From Ascarosepion bandense (taxonomy: Eukaryota; Mollusca; Cephalopoda; Sepiida; Sepiidae): a stretch of 64,000 nucleotides of DNA. The stretch lies in contig JBBBDQ010000400.1 in assembly GCA_037127315.1 (NCBI GenBank), positions 773,501 through 837,500 of the forward strand. Direction: 5' to 3'. This document shows positions 20,130-31,700 of the stretch, piece after piece (within the stretch, counting starts at the first letter, position 1; every line of letters begins with the position of its first letter). The notes under the pieces were generated by a model. It was not told the DNA's origin, ran no database searches, and was given only the letters and a program-made list of their open reading frames with translations. The position numbers and the translations under genes were made by a program.

Positions 20130-21005
20130 AATGTTGGACTATCTTAAGAAGGAGGAAGAAGGAGCTTGAGATAGCAGAAATGTGGTTTTACAGAAGGATG
20201 CTGAGGATACCATGGACAGAGCACATGTGCAACGATGAGGTGTTGAAAAGGATGCAAACGCGAAGAAAACATACTTTTTTATTATCGTATCGCCCCCAGC
20301 AAGGCAGTCTCCTGCCACTGGTGCGCGGGGGTTTACATAGGAGGAAAGTTATGAGAAAGAGTGATAGGTTACAGGGGGTGTCAGGAAGTGGGTAAGAGAA
20401 GGATAAGAATACTGATATAAGAGATGACTATTGACTTTACATTTAAACACCTGGAAATTGTAACCGTCGGGAAAGCAAGTAAATGGAAGAAATTCCATGG
20501 ACGGGAAGTGCGAGAAAAGAAGCTGTGGAGTAGAATTTGCGTTTACATTTAATTGGTTTCACAGTAAAATGGTGGGACCAGGTTGCTAATTTTGTTAATT
20601 GAGTAAATTCATACATAGGGGACACCAGAGAGCGAAGTTCATTGGAGCAGAAGCCGTGAAAGTATTTTTAGAAGAGACACAGGGAAGCCATATTGAGCCG
20701 GTGAGAAAGTGACTGTATCTGAGCTGCCAAGTCGGGATCGATCACATTACAGATTTTCGTTAGATTTTGTCAAGGACCCCTAGGTGGATAGCAGGAGCAC
20801 CCGACCAGATATGGCAGCAGTATTCAATTGATATTAGGAAGAGACAAATGAGGTTCCTGAACACGTAATGAGGAAGGAGGGCCTAGAGGGCCTAGCGAAC
20901 TCAATACTCACATGTCGGAGAAAGGAAGTAGAGACAGAGGAAAGCAGCGCGAGACGTACTTGTTAGGTCTGAGCAAATGGATGTCGGAGCGGAGTTTTAG
21001 AGATC
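20130..21005 (+). pseudogene. LINE C-terminal relic split by a second LINE
   Basis: Part 1 (20150-20272) encodes MWFYRRMLRIPWTEHMCNDE then VLKRMQTRR. Part 2 (20836-21005) resumes at TTGATATTAGGAAGAGACAA (I/LDIRKRQMRFL in frame), with GLEGLAN-like DNA after it. Together they follow the conserved W..RR.LRI.WTEH..NEEVL.RM.T.R.L...IR.RQ..FLGH pattern. A Jockey-like fragment (20273-20835, minus) was inserted between them. Confidence 0.7.
20273..20835 (-). pseudogene. Jockey-like LINE 3' fragment, nested
   Basis: Begins on plus with TTTTTTATTATCGTATCGCC, the reversed poly-A tail, then CCCCAGCAAGGCAGTCTCCT. On minus it encodes MYEFTQLTKLATWSHHFTVK and FLALPVHGISS..., then PLAAQIQSLSHRLNMASLC-like DNA. 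It is 5'-truncated near 20830 and interrupts an older LINE tail, which gives the relative age. Confidence 0.8.
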
Positions 21006-21006
21006 C

Positions 21007-21240
21007 GTCAGTCAGTTAAGTGCCATCGTGATACACGCTTTGGGCGATCATGTCTCGAAGAGACATAACTGACTGAACAGAAGATTTTTCCCCAGTAAGT
21101 TGCCATTACTTTCTGCAGTAGACTGGTGTCCAATCTGTCCTGCCATTTAACCCATAGCTGGAGGGAGAAGTGTCGGATTAATACCTTTCCAAAAGGTATT
21201 TACGTGTCAATGAATACAAGGAATTCAACCGGAATTCGAA
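21007..21240 (-). mobile_element. SINE-A copy, head missing
   Basis: TCAGTCAGTTAAGTGCCATC, GATCATGTCTCGAAGAGACA, TTTCTGCAGTAGACTGG, CCCATAGCTGGAGGGAGAAG, ending at GGAATTCAACCGGAATTCGA. The tRNA head beyond the B box is lost. Confidence 0.88.
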
Positions 21241-21281
21241 GAGAAAAAATATTGAGAACGACAAGAAACAGAACCAAGAAG

Positions 21282-21314
<33 letters not shown>

Positions 21315-21612
21315 CCATGTTACTGTTGACTTGTCTGAAACTTGTTGAATTTTGTGTTAATGAATCGACAAACCTCCACCCGCGCCATAGTTGTATATAT
21401 AATATTTTTCAATAGAACCTTTCGTTTGTGATGGATGTGTTTAAGTGCAATTCTTTTGTAAACAAACTGATCGCATACAATCTTACTTCAAATAGCCAAA
21501 TATTTGTCCAAGAAATTAGCTACAAGTGGTCATTTAAAATGCAGCAGTCATGACCAAAGAGTATTAATCATTCCCTGATAAGATCTTAACCTCACTAAAA
21601 TGATTTCTACTC

Positions 21613-21651
<39 letters not shown>

Positions 21652-22133
21652 CCATAGAATTTTTTTCTAATCGTTTTTATGAAGAATTTATTTTATTGTG
21701 TGTGTACGTGTTGATTCTTATGATTAATAAATCTTTGCTGTCATTTGTTGTAATTTAGATCTTTTTAATAATAAATATGAACAAAGACTAATAATAATAA
21801 AAGCTGGTTAGAAATGAAAGATTCCTTACTGCCTACACCGTTCAATCAAAACCTCATCGCTGTGAATAAAAGGACGTCTTTCACATCGGAGACGTGTTTG
21901 TTGTTATCAACCACAGAATTTGGACAGAAAAGAAACTAAAAAAAATATGTAATATATATTTTGAAAATGAATGCTCAATGTTTCCTGAAACGGTTATATT
22001 TAACAATGCCAATAACATATTCGACACCAGAAAAAACTCACACAAAGGCTTAACAGCCTTTCTTTGTCAGTTCCCTTTCATAAAACAGGTTTATGTGAAG
22101 GGCTGCTGCCTAAATATAAAATATGTGTGTGAG

Positions 22134-22178
<45 letters not shown>

Positions 22179-22274
22179 GTCCATAAAGTTAAGTTAGTGC
22201 GCACTCTAAAAAAAAGATTATAACTTTATACGAGTAACGTAATCGGCTGTTCTTCCAAATGAGAATATACAGTC

Positions 22275-22305
<31 letters not shown>

Positions 22306-22747
22306 CACAGTCATATATATGTTATTAACGCTCTATCTGTATCCCGATATCGAGCGCTTTACGACAAAAGACTAGCTTTCCTTTTTTTTTTTTTTTTTTT
22401 TTTTTCAGGAAACCACTGAAAAAAACAAAAATTATCTTCAGGGCTGTGAGTTGTGGTAAAAAAAAAATTCCGCAAATCTGTGTTGCTAAAAATTACTGTA
22501 AATGTTTTTTTCTTGCTTCAAATATATTGGTTCAAATATAATCTCGGAAGGAGATTGAAAGTACTTGGGAACATTGAGAAATTAATGATAATATCATTTG
22601 TCAACGTTACAGCTCATTTCTGACATCTTTTAATTATAATGCGCCAAAGATTATCCGTGAGTATGAATGGATTTTATTAAAAATAAGCAGAGACAATGCT
22701 TACAATTTATTTAAACTGACATGTCTAAAAGAAAAGTTGTTGCCTAA

Positions 22748-22799
<52 letters not shown>

Positions 22800-23160
22800 G
22801 ATCTCCAGTTGTTTCCCTTAGAATGTTATTTTTTTTTCTTTTTAAATCAACCAATAAAGAGTAAATAGAATTTGCGATGACACATGTACCCATTGTTTTG
22901 TCACTGTCTCTTGCGACTCAGCGCAGTGGTGTTTTTTGTTTTCTTTGCCCCAACACCTACCCTGAACATTTATTTATTTATTTTTGTATGTAAACAATCT
23001 TTAGAATTTAAAACATGACTCGTTCAAAACTAACGTAAAAAGGAAAGTCTAACAAGTATTTTGTATGCTTTGGAGCCTAGAACATTAGTGTGTCGACCAG
23101 GCATTCATCCTTTTCCCATGGCAACCACCATTCACCAGGCCAACTGTTTCACAATTTGGT
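21241..23160. other. Long spacer with microsatellites
   Basis: (TG)n 21284-21311; (TA)n 21620-21648, 22138-22174, 22277-22300 and 22780-22798; (CA)n 22749-22779; poly-T 22382-22406. At 22175 GGGTGTCCATAAAGTTAAGT resembles the end of a Tc1/mariner-type element, but no partner end was found. The plus open frame at 21894-22136 is not recognised. Confidence 0.5.
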
Positions 23161-23169
23161 GCGGCGAAG

Positions 23170-23440
23170 CTAGCTAAGTCGACTGACGTGACTGGTCAAA
23201 CCAGAATAAACTGTAGATAATGCGAAGAGGAAAGCAGATGGTAGCAAGTGTCTGTTTTCATCGTTCATGCTTGGGTAGCGCCGAACGAGACGACGACGAA
23301 GTATCAAAACATCTGACAGTGTTTCGATGTACCCCGTCACGTCGGGACGTGGGTGATCACGGCTCTCTACTTCGTACTCCATTCCCGCAGACTGGTTCTT
23401 CTCAAGAACCGCTACTTTATAAATCAGACTCCCGTTAGGA
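23170..23440. other. GC-richer island with open frames on both strands
   Basis: About half G+C against an AT-rich background. On minus 23382-23170 reads MEYEVESRDHPRPDVTGYIE, TLSDVLILRRRLVRRYPSMN; on plus 23220-23438 is also open. I do not recognise either. The plus-strand end GACGTGGGTGATCACGGCTC recalls the DNA end of the LINE tail at 31083, so a LINE relic is possible. Confidence 0.3.
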
Positions 23441-24486
23441 TGCTTTCCCGATCACGACAATCTTAACCGCTTCATGTCAAGGATTAACAATTACCTTTCC
23501 TTTCTATCCTCATTTTTGTATTACTTTCTTTTTTACGTTCATACAAAGGCATCATTATGTGCATCTTCTTTGAGGGGCTCTTATGCCTTTCTTTGAGGGA
23601 GCATTAATTAAAACAAGTTTATATTAAATTCAAGCTAAAAAAGCAAGGAGTTTTAGTTGATAATTAGCAAGACACTCACTTTTTCGCTTTGACGATTGGC
23701 GCTACAAATTTATATTTCTGTCCTGTCCTAGACTTGGTTGCGTTCAAGATTTAATGTTAGACAATATCTGTGATCAAAATTTCAAATGTTGACATTTTAT
23801 TCAGACTAGGTAGACTATCAGATGTTTGAAGATTGACGCTACATTTTTCTTGCGCGTTTTTTCCTCAAGGATTCCTGATTCTGCTCAAATTATAATCGTG
23901 CCTTTCATGATATGGTGACTTATTTATTTATTTATTTTTTTTTTTCATATTTGTTTTTTGTTTTTTAATATATTTTTTCCAATTATTTTTCTTTTTATAT
24001 TTGTTGTTTTTTCTTTGTCTTTATTATTGTACTTTTGCTATGCTTTTTATCTCGATTTGGGTCATTGTTTTATTTTCTTCGTTCATTTTTATTCTGACTT
24101 CTTTAACATTTTCCTTGCATTCTTATGATGTTTTTCTTTTTGTTATTTCATACCTTGTTTGTCTATTGTATACGTCTATTCTTTAGTATTACGTTCTTTT
24201 AACTTCTCTCTTTGATAAATGTCAATTGACGTTTCCAAACTTTTGAAATGACAGTTAATAAACAATTAATAAGTAACGTAAGAGAAATATCGGTAAAATT
24301 ATTCCAAATTTTCGCATTCGTATATCTTTTCCATGGGTCTTTTATTTTTAAATTGCAACAAGACAACTATTATTTGTTGTTTTTAAATTTCTTCGACTGT
24401 TGGAACGAAGTAAGGATTGCAGTTTAAACAAGTGAGAGTTCTCCAAGAGATAAATGTCGATAAAATAAGTACAAATCTAATCTAAA
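23441..24486. other. Spacer, T-rich
   Basis: Pyrimidine-rich from 23920 to 24185. Nothing recognised. Confidence 0.5.
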
Positions 24487-25189
24487 TCTAAACTTATTTA
24501 TAAATGGAACTTTGTGCATGTCTGTTACCTATAGACTCCGAAACGGCTGAACCGATTTTTCTTGAAAATTTACACAGTTGTACTATAAGCGTCAGCAAGT
24601 GTTCTTAGCTAGGTTTTGTGTCGAGGTACCCCCGATAAATATCAAAAATCGATAATCGAAAAAATCGGGTTATAGAAGGAGTGGTCCGATTTTAATCAAA
24701 TTTGAAACACTCATAAACAAAGACGTAAGAAACGATATTCAGAAGTTTCAAGGTTGCAGTTTTTGCAATAATGCACAAAATCGATAATATATATATATAT
24801 ATATATATAAAAGGCAAGATGTTTATGTGTGCGTCTGTTTATCTGCCTGTATGTCTGTATATTTTGTCAGCCCTTTTATTTTAGATTTTGCTTCGGGTTT
24901 GGCTCTAAGTAGGTTTAATTGTAGTTCTTGGTCTCAGCCATGATACCATGTACTCAGAGGACTTCAAAACTCAGTTTACGACGAAAAAACTTATTTGATA
25001 TCGATACCAGGAAATGAAAATTTCACTTACATCCATACATTTTTCTTTCAGTCTACGGTTTCGCTTTAACTGGAAATAACTATTGCTTTTTAGTCTTTCG
25101 TGCCAACGTCCAAAGAGTCTGAGCTCCAGAATCAGGGATTAGTTTTAAAGCTTTCATTACACCCGAGCAACGCCAGGCTATACTGCTAG
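24487..25189 (+). mobile_element. Non-autonomous Helitron, copy 1
   Basis: Starts TCTAAACTTATTTATAAATG after an A and ends CTAG before a T, the A/T target of Helitrons. The 3' hairpin CCCGAGCAACGCCAGG (CCCG/CAGG, one mismatch from the other copies' CCGGG) lies about 10 nt before TATACTGCTAG. There is no Rep/helicase gene. It contains a (TA)n at 24788-24809. Copies at 33425, 41268 and 58183 share both ends. Confidence 0.88.
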
Positions 25190-26495
25190 TTTTCTTATAA
25201 ACTAAGACAATTTCTGATGTAAAGGCGGGTTACGTCATAAAAATGCCTAGTATTTCAAATATGTGTTTTTAAAGTTATTACGGACAATTTTTGCATTAGA
25301 CATCTTGTAATTCTTAAACAATTAACATGAGTCAATGTCATAAATAAGTTCTTTCTTTTTTAACCTAGAGTAATTTTAAGATACTCTACCGATTTGAAAG
25401 CACTTTAATGTCGGACGCAATTTTACAAGCTCAAGTGCAATGTGTAAACTTAATTATGGTTTATGGAAAGAAAGGTTTAGTTTCTGAGTCCTAACATAAG
25501 AAGCTTAGTGGCCTTATATTCGGAGCGATTCTCGTGTGTAAATAAAGCTACGAATTTTTCAACGAAACAGACACTAATGAAATTTTAATGAAGACTTAAA
25601 CACAAAAAGACCATTTTCCAACAGTCATAAAATTTTCTATTTACGTTTTTTTTTTGTTTGTTTTATTATTACAGTGGTTCTTTTATCGTTTTTAGCTTAA
25701 GAGTAGTTTTTGCAGGTTACTGAATTCCTTGAATGATTTGTTATTTTTGCATTTAAATTTGTTGGAATTTAAATAAACTTAATATTTTCTAAGGTAAAGT
25801 AATTTTATCGTCAAACTTTATACTTTTATTGAAATTGGGGTTGAACGATTAAACGAGTAACTTCTAGAGGGACAATTTCACAGATCAGTCAAATCCAAAT
25901 ATAGCTCAGAAATTTATCCTTGTAGAATATTTGAAAACATCTTTAAAAATATTAAAAATGTTATTTCATGCATTTAAACCTGGAGAAGTTAAGATGCTGT
26001 TGGTCGAATGACAGTGCAAATGCATGTCAATAAGTCAAACGAAAAAAAAAAAAAAAGACTTTATTTTATTTACAACAAATACTTATTTTTCTGCATAATC
26101 TCCTTCCTCCGAATGCATTTTTCCTTTACTCCCATAGATCAAACTGCAAAGTTTAACAAACTCACTTGCAAAGTAAAAATATAACCCCGCGCCAAAAGGA
26201 TGTTTTTTTTCGCTAGACACCGCCATTGCTGTAGTCGCCCCTGGCAAATTTTATTGCTTTAAAAAGCAATTTAGAATTTGAATAAAACCCAAATTCTATT
26301 TTCTTTCTTTTCGTTTTAGCAAGATAGATTGCTGATGGAGAAACCTGATATACAGTCAAGTCCCATTTTCCTTCTTGCGCATGTGTAGACGCATCAACGT
26401 AAACAAATTTAATTCAATGATGTCCTACAGGACTAAACACATCACACGGTAACATTTACCACATTTGCATATTTCTTCCCAAATATATATATATA
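25190..26495. other. Spacer, nothing recognised
   Basis: AT-rich with a poly-A run at 26042-26056. No repeat or gene seen. Confidence 0.5.
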
Positions 26496-26499
26496 TATA

Positions 26500-26930
26500 A
26501 ACAATGAATGTCTATTATGTTTAAGAGCCTTTCTATATATTGTATTTTGGTTTTAATTTCAGATGAAAATAAATACAAAAATTCTCCAATATTTGGATAT
26601 TTTTTATTATGTTGGTTCTAAGCTTTCGGTTCACATGAGCCATCTTCAGATAGGTTACAGGGATGTTAACATAAAACATCCACCATCAAAGACGATTTTA
26701 TATTGTGTTAACATAAAACTTTTAAGCAACGATAACAGTTACCAAATAGCAAACGCAGTTCGTAAATTTGTAATGCGGTTCTATGACGTCACACAGAAAG
26801 CTTAGAAGCCCAATAATAAAAAATATTCGAATGTTGGAGAATTTTTGGCTTTATTTTCACCTGAGATTAAAGCCAAAATATGATGTTTAGAATGGCTCAT
26901 GATTAAACATAATAGACTTTCATTGTCTAT
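26500..26930. mobile_element. Fold-back element with hammerhead-like core
   Basis: Imperfect inverted repeat of about 130-bp arms: 26500-26632 (AATGAATGTCTATTATGTTT ... CTAAGCTTTC) against 26796-26928 (AGAAAGCTTAGAAGCCCAAT ... AAACATAATAGACTTTCATT). On minus at 26624-26649 CTGAAGA is followed by a good hairpin GG-C-TCA-TG-TGA-A-CC and GAAAG, a hammerhead-like core. Stem III and the cleavage triplet are lost. I infer a PLE terminal structure. Confidence 0.6.
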
Positions 26931-27059
26931 TATATTTAACAATATATGCTTAGGAAATTATCTGTCTCGATACAATATATATATATTACACGGTAACTAT
27001 CGGTTTAAAAAAAGTTAACGCGTGATATATATCAATAACTATCAGGCGTGGTGCTATTA

Positions 27060-27250
27060 TTATAAACTTATAACACATATCAATTCCTCAATTAATTTCC
27101 TTCGAAGTAGTCTATTCTGAGACCACACACTTTATCCAGCATCGTTCCCATTGATGGAAGTATTGCTGAAACTCCTTTTCGGGGACACCAAGCAGCTTCC
27201 ACATCGCATTCTGTTTGATTTTCCCGATATTTTGAAATCCTTCAGCACAA
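27060..27250 (-). pseudogene. Tc1/mariner-type transposase C-terminus relic
   Basis: On minus the frame reads FQNIGKIKQNAMWKLLGVPE, KEFQQYFHQWERCWIKCVVS, then a stop where an EGDYFEGD-like end would be expected. The pattern (F..CF..W..RW.KCV) is that of mariner-superfamily C-termini. No TIR found. Confidence 0.5.
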
Positions 27251-27259
27251 CCAATTAGT

Positions 27260-29040
27260 GTATTTAAACGACTAAAACTTTTTGGCTCATTTTTTTCTTT
27301 TTAAGTTTTATTTTGCTATTAATAATATTTGGCGTAATCTAATCTTGTTCTCGCTATTCTTGCCTTTGCCATGTCATTGACTCATTTTAATGTTTGGGGA
27401 GAATTGTCTACTATAAACACTGTCTCCTCTTGCTGCCCGATGTAGTTTATCGTCGTACCCAGGACTCCCTAAAGAACGTTTATTGGCTCTCATTAGGGAA
27501 ATAAAGAATCAAGCAAACCTTTACAATAAAGTGAACTTTTATTTTATTTTATTCTTCTACATTTTTTTTAATTTATTCTTACTTTATTCTTTTATTGCTC
27601 TTCCTTCTCTGTTTTTTTTTTTTATTTCATTTCGTTTAAATCATAAGGAAAGATATATGACAACGTTTTCGTGTGGCGTAAGGAATGAAACGCGTCGCAC
27701 GAAAAATGTTTACACTTTGTCATAATTTTTTCCTCAAACTTCTTGATACAAAGATAATATTTCGTTTTCGCATATTATATATACATTTTTAAAAATGGTG
27801 TGCATAATATATGAAATCAGTATCTGAAAAATGATAAGACAATGTTTGTAAATACTGAACAGGTTTTGAGCAATGCTGTACACTATTCTTTTTCACAAAA
27901 CTACAAAGTAATGTTTGACAAAGATTTTCTATACGACACAAAAAGCGGTGGTCTATACAAAACCTATGGCTTCCGCAACACTGATTAAATCTGGTAGTAG
28001 AAAAGTATTTGCAAAGAGGGGTGGCTGTGTTTCCCATTTACTTCAAAGCAATACCGTTGTCCCTATTTCCTTGTGCCTTATGTTCATAATACTCATTCAG
28101 GCAGAAGTTGATTTTAGTTTATTAATAAGAACACGCTGAGTTAGCTTTTTTTTTTCTCCCAATCTTGCAGTTGAGTTGTCCCGGTTGATGAAATATCTAC
28201 ATTTCAGCCTCGGCTGTTTCCCTGTTTATTAATATATATAATTTTTTTTTCTAAGTTGTAAGTTAGAGACATGTATATAATCTCCTGTTGTCAGTCTAAG
28301 TTCTAATCTTCCCTCTCCTGTCTTTTAATAAAAGAAAAATCCTTTTTCTTTTTTTTTATCTTTTTTTTTTTTTTTTTTTTTTTTTGTAGTGGGGAGGTTC
28401 CTTTTATGTATGTTTAGCGAAGCTTACTTCAGGTCTATTCGTCTTCATTGCTTGTTTACTCTTCTGTATCTGATAGTGGGTTGATTTCGTTATAAAACTC
28501 TGGTAAATGTCAGAAAGAAAGATATGAGGTTGGAGGTAAAGGGAACAAGTAGTACTTTTAAAGGAAGTGAGATGACATAGGGTATCGGGCCGGAGAAGAA
28601 TCAAGGTTAGTGTGTAAAGTTATAACAGAAAGGGGGAAATTTCGCTCGAGACAAAAGAAAAAAAAAAGGAAACAACAAAACACTAAACTGCTATGTATTA
28701 ACAATCCTCCAATATGACCTATTTTTTCTCTTCCACAACCAGGAAATTCTACTGAACTTTTCGGAATTTTAATTATTCATTAAAATTATAATTAATTTCT
28801 GTTTCTAATTTTTTAGATATGTTTTAGGTTTATCACGAAATTAACATATACATGCGTACACGTTAATATACATGCATGCATCATCTGAGAAATAAGGAAC
28901 AGAAGTCGGTGTCGCGAGGCTTAATTTAACAGAAATGCCGCTCTACAGAAAGATGGTGAGAATTTTTGTGAGCGGAACAGATGAGAAACAAGTAAGTTTT
29001 AAGAAAAATGGGAACGATAAATATACTTAGAATTAAGCAC
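27260..29040. other. Long spacer
   Basis: Homopolymer T at 28360-28385. TCTGATAGTGGGTTGATTTC (28471) recurs at 38288 (TCTGATAGTGGGTGGATTTC), so a diverged repeat is shared with the PLE region there. No gene seen; the open frames at 27483-28139 are unrecognised. Confidence 0.45.
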
Positions 29041-29050
29041 AAATTCTGGG

Positions 29051-29340
29051 GGCTTACGGCCTCTCACGTTGAATACACCGGTTCTCGCTCGATCACCGAA
29101 GTTAAGCAACGTTGAGCCTGGTCAGATGAGTGACCGCTTGAGAATACTGTAAGCATTTATGGACGGATGTGCGTTGTGGTGCGGTGGATATCGACTCGGA
29201 AAGAGAAATCGGCGAGCCGAGTTCGAATTCCAGTTGAATACCCAGCATTCACTTAAGCACTGGTAGCCTTGGGAAAAGTATTAATCCGTTCCTTCCCTCC
29301 AGTTATGGGTTAAACAACAAGGGTAGGACTTGGGGACCCT
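29051..29340 (+). mobile_element. 5S rRNA-tRNA composite SINE, youngest copy
   Basis: 29051-29154 follows 5S rRNA from end to end: GGCTTACGGCC, CACGTTGAATACACCGGTTC, GATCACCGAAGTTAAGCAAC, then GAGTGACCGCTTGAGAATAC and TGTAAGC. It has lost about 15 nt in the C-block and 3' stem. Ten nt later SINE-A begins (GGATGTGCGTTGTGGTGCGG), runs through its B box and body, and stops after GGGTTAAACAAC. A true 5S gene is unlikely because of the deletions. Confidence 0.75.
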
Positions 29341-29644
29341 TAAAAACAAATCCCAATGAAAACTAAATAAAACAAATCAAAAAACGATTTTCAGCATTAA
29401 ATAACCTAATGAAGGTTGATATGCTGGTTAAATGAACCAAACAGCCAACCAACAAATTCTGGGAGATATAACGAGGAAAGAATGCTTCGAGAATTAGACA
29501 CTCACCGAATATACTTGATGCCAGAGATAAACGTCGGTTACTCTTTCTAAGAAGCTTGTGTAAATAAATGATAGAAAAGACAGTGGAGGAAAAATATGAG
29601 TGGATAAACATTGCTTAAGCTACGAAGTATCAGTTACAAAAAGT
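29341..29644. other. Spacer with a LINE-associated motif
   Basis: GCATTAAATAACCTAATGAA to GCCAACCAACAAATT resembles 17285-17335. Otherwise unassigned. Confidence 0.4.
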
Positions 29645-29928
29645 ACCATACGTGATATACAATTTGGGCGATCATGTCTCGAAAAAGACATGACTGACTG
29701 GACAGAAAATTATCCCGTAGTAGGTTGCCATTGCTTTCTGCGGCAAACTGGTTGCCAGCTAAGGCTATAGAACCTAATTTGTTTTATAATTTAACCCATA
29801 ACTGGAGGGAAGAGACGGGTTTAATACCTTTCCCAAGGGTATTTGTGAGTAAGTGAATGCAAGGAATTCAACTGGAATTCGAACTCGGAACCCGATTTGT
29901 CATTTCGAGTACCACAACGCACATCCCA
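29645..29928 (-). mobile_element. SINE-A copy
   Basis: Reversed order from CCATACGTGATATACAATTT, through the palindrome (CATGTCTCGAAAAAGACATG), GGCAAACTGGTTGCCAGC, CATAACTGGAGGGAAGAGAC, to CACAACGCACATCCC. The head has lost the A-box GCAGTGGATATCG block. Confidence 0.88.
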
Positions 29929-31059
29929 GGTATACGAAGTATAAGAGGCTGTAAAGAGTCAGTTTTTCACATCCTAATGGAAAACAACACTTAAGGTTCC
30001 AAATGGAGCTCATGTCTTATTTTTAATTTTCATTTTTTTCTTAATCGAATTTAACCCAAGCAAAACAGTAAAACCACTAAAACACGAAGAGTTACTGGGT
30101 GTAAAAGAATTAGAAAATAGAAACATTAATAAAGAACGAGAACAATAGAATTTTCTAGGCGGTGTTCTAAGCGCATCCATTACTATAAGAATTAGTTCTA
30201 CATGTTCTATAGTATCTTCCTCTCTCGAGCCAGATCCTTGTATTTTTCTATCTTTTTAGTTTTTTTATAGTTTACTCTTGTACATATGGAACAGCAAAAT
30301 CAAAAATTTAACTTTTGCTAATTTAAGCAAGGAATAAATCTTTACTTCTGTTCAAAATCTACGTAGTAGTTGGAACCGAGCCAGGAGTGAATATATGTAT
30401 CACCGTACTGATGACCGAAGACTTTGAAATTTTATCACAATAACTACCCCCAACGTTTCGCTGACTGTAACCTGATAAAAATCATTTATAAGATGTTGCA
30501 ATTTTATTTTTCCTTACTGTATGTTAAATAATCATCACATATTGGCATTAAGAGTTGGCTTTTTCTAATGTCAAGAAATAAAAAGGTTTTCTGTTTTTAT
30601 TATAGGGTTTGTTTTCTACTGTCATAATGTGTTTTCATGAACCAATACCTCTTAAGCTTTCAAGGCTCACAGGCGCGTACACTGACACGAAGAAATAAAT
30701 AAATAAAACTAGTGATATATCACTAGGACAGATTTCTCAAAGCGTGACAGTCTCTGCCAAAATATATCTTATAGTAAACCAGCTTAAGAATTAAACTCCA
30801 ACCATTCATGAAAACACGAACATAGGGAGAAAGAGGGGACATTGTTCTAGATCAGAGCCCAACAGTATTTTTTCTTTTGATTGGGATGGTATTATAAAAA
30901 TGTTTTACGAATACTAAAGGGTGATATTTACTGAGTGTCTCTGGTTAACATTCACTGTTAAAAATTGAGTTCAGTCCTTAATGGGGTGTCTCACGATTGT
31001 AGCCTTGTGCCAAACTAATTAATACTTAGCACATTATTTTATTCGCTGTGTCGACGTAG
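29929..31059. other. Spacer with two weak repeat remnants
   Basis: 30045-30105 (AATCGAATTTAACCCAAGCA-AAACAG) resembles a reversed LINE tail. At 30395-30490 GCGAAACGTTGGGGG-type DNA on minus and CTGATGACCGAAG on plus resemble PLE terminal DNA. Neither is complete. Confidence 0.4.
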
Positions 31060-31410
31060 GTGTCTTCTTCTTTTATGTGTCTTGTCCTTTCGGGACGTAG
31101 GCGATCATGGCTCTCCACGTCTCTCTATCCCTGGTGGCTCTTAGCACGCTTTCTCCTGTTACACCACACAACCCCGTTATGTCTTCCACCTGCTCAGGTT
31201 CGTCAAGTATGTTAGACGCTGCTTTCCCCGTCTTTCTTTCCCTCTATCTGGCTTGTTAGTATCAGGTTCTCCAAGCACTCCTTCCTCATTGCATGTCTCA
31301 GGAGCTTTAGCTGTGTTTTCCTGATGCTCAGTATTAATTTCTTTTTAGTTTCCATCCTTTCCAAAACCTCCTCATTGCTCATATGCTCGATCCATGATAT
31401 CCACTATGCA
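31060..31410 (-). pseudogene. LINE C-terminal tail relic
   Basis: On minus: DISWIEHMSNEEVLERMET, KKKLILSIRKTQLKLLRHAM, RKECLENLILTSQIEGK, then frameshift and NGVVWCNRRKRAKSHQG, DVESHDRLRPERTRHIKEED. It is the same LINE family as 17330-17640, and here the alignment runs to the C-terminal end. Dead because of frameshifts. Confidence 0.7.
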
Positions 31411-31623
31411 CCCACAAAATAAATACCAAGGAACTTGAAGCAATTTTTTCTTTCTTTTTTTTATGCAAGAGGACCTCCTATTTTATACCTGGCCACTGCA
31501 AAAAGAGTAATTTCACACGACACCGCCTAAAAACTTAGTCATGTTCGCATATGAGCCTCGTAAGGTCGAGACTTTCACACGAAGGTTATGCATGACGCCA
31601 AACTTGTTCGAAAATATCTAAAC

Positions 31624-31700
31624 CAGTGGTTCTCAAACTATTTTTGGATTCTTCATAATATTTTAGATGGCTCGCGGACCCTTTTATATTAAACAGTTAA
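31624..31700 (+). mobile_element. Possible hAT-type terminal repeat
   Basis: CAGTGGTTCTCAAACTATTT is the typical start of many hAT elements, followed by GGCTCGCGGACCC. I could not find the opposite end, so the extent is unknown. Confidence 0.45.

Noticed and set aside
22175..22300. Tc1/mariner-type end GGGTGTCCATAAAGTT
   Set aside because: No opposite terminal repeat or transposase nearby, and a (TA)n flank makes a TA duplication meaningless.
27483..28139. Host gene exons in the open frames
   Set aside because: Frames are short, T-rich, on both strands, with no recognisable domain or convincing splice signals.
29051..29154. Functional 5S rRNA gene
   Set aside because: About 15 nt are missing in the C-block and 3' stem, and it is joined to a SINE. 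It is a 5S-derived SINE module or pseudogene.
30395..30490. CTGATGACCGAAG on plus and GCGAAACGTTGG on minus
   Set aside because: The two halves lie on opposite strands and do not make one core. Possibly an inverted PLE remnant.
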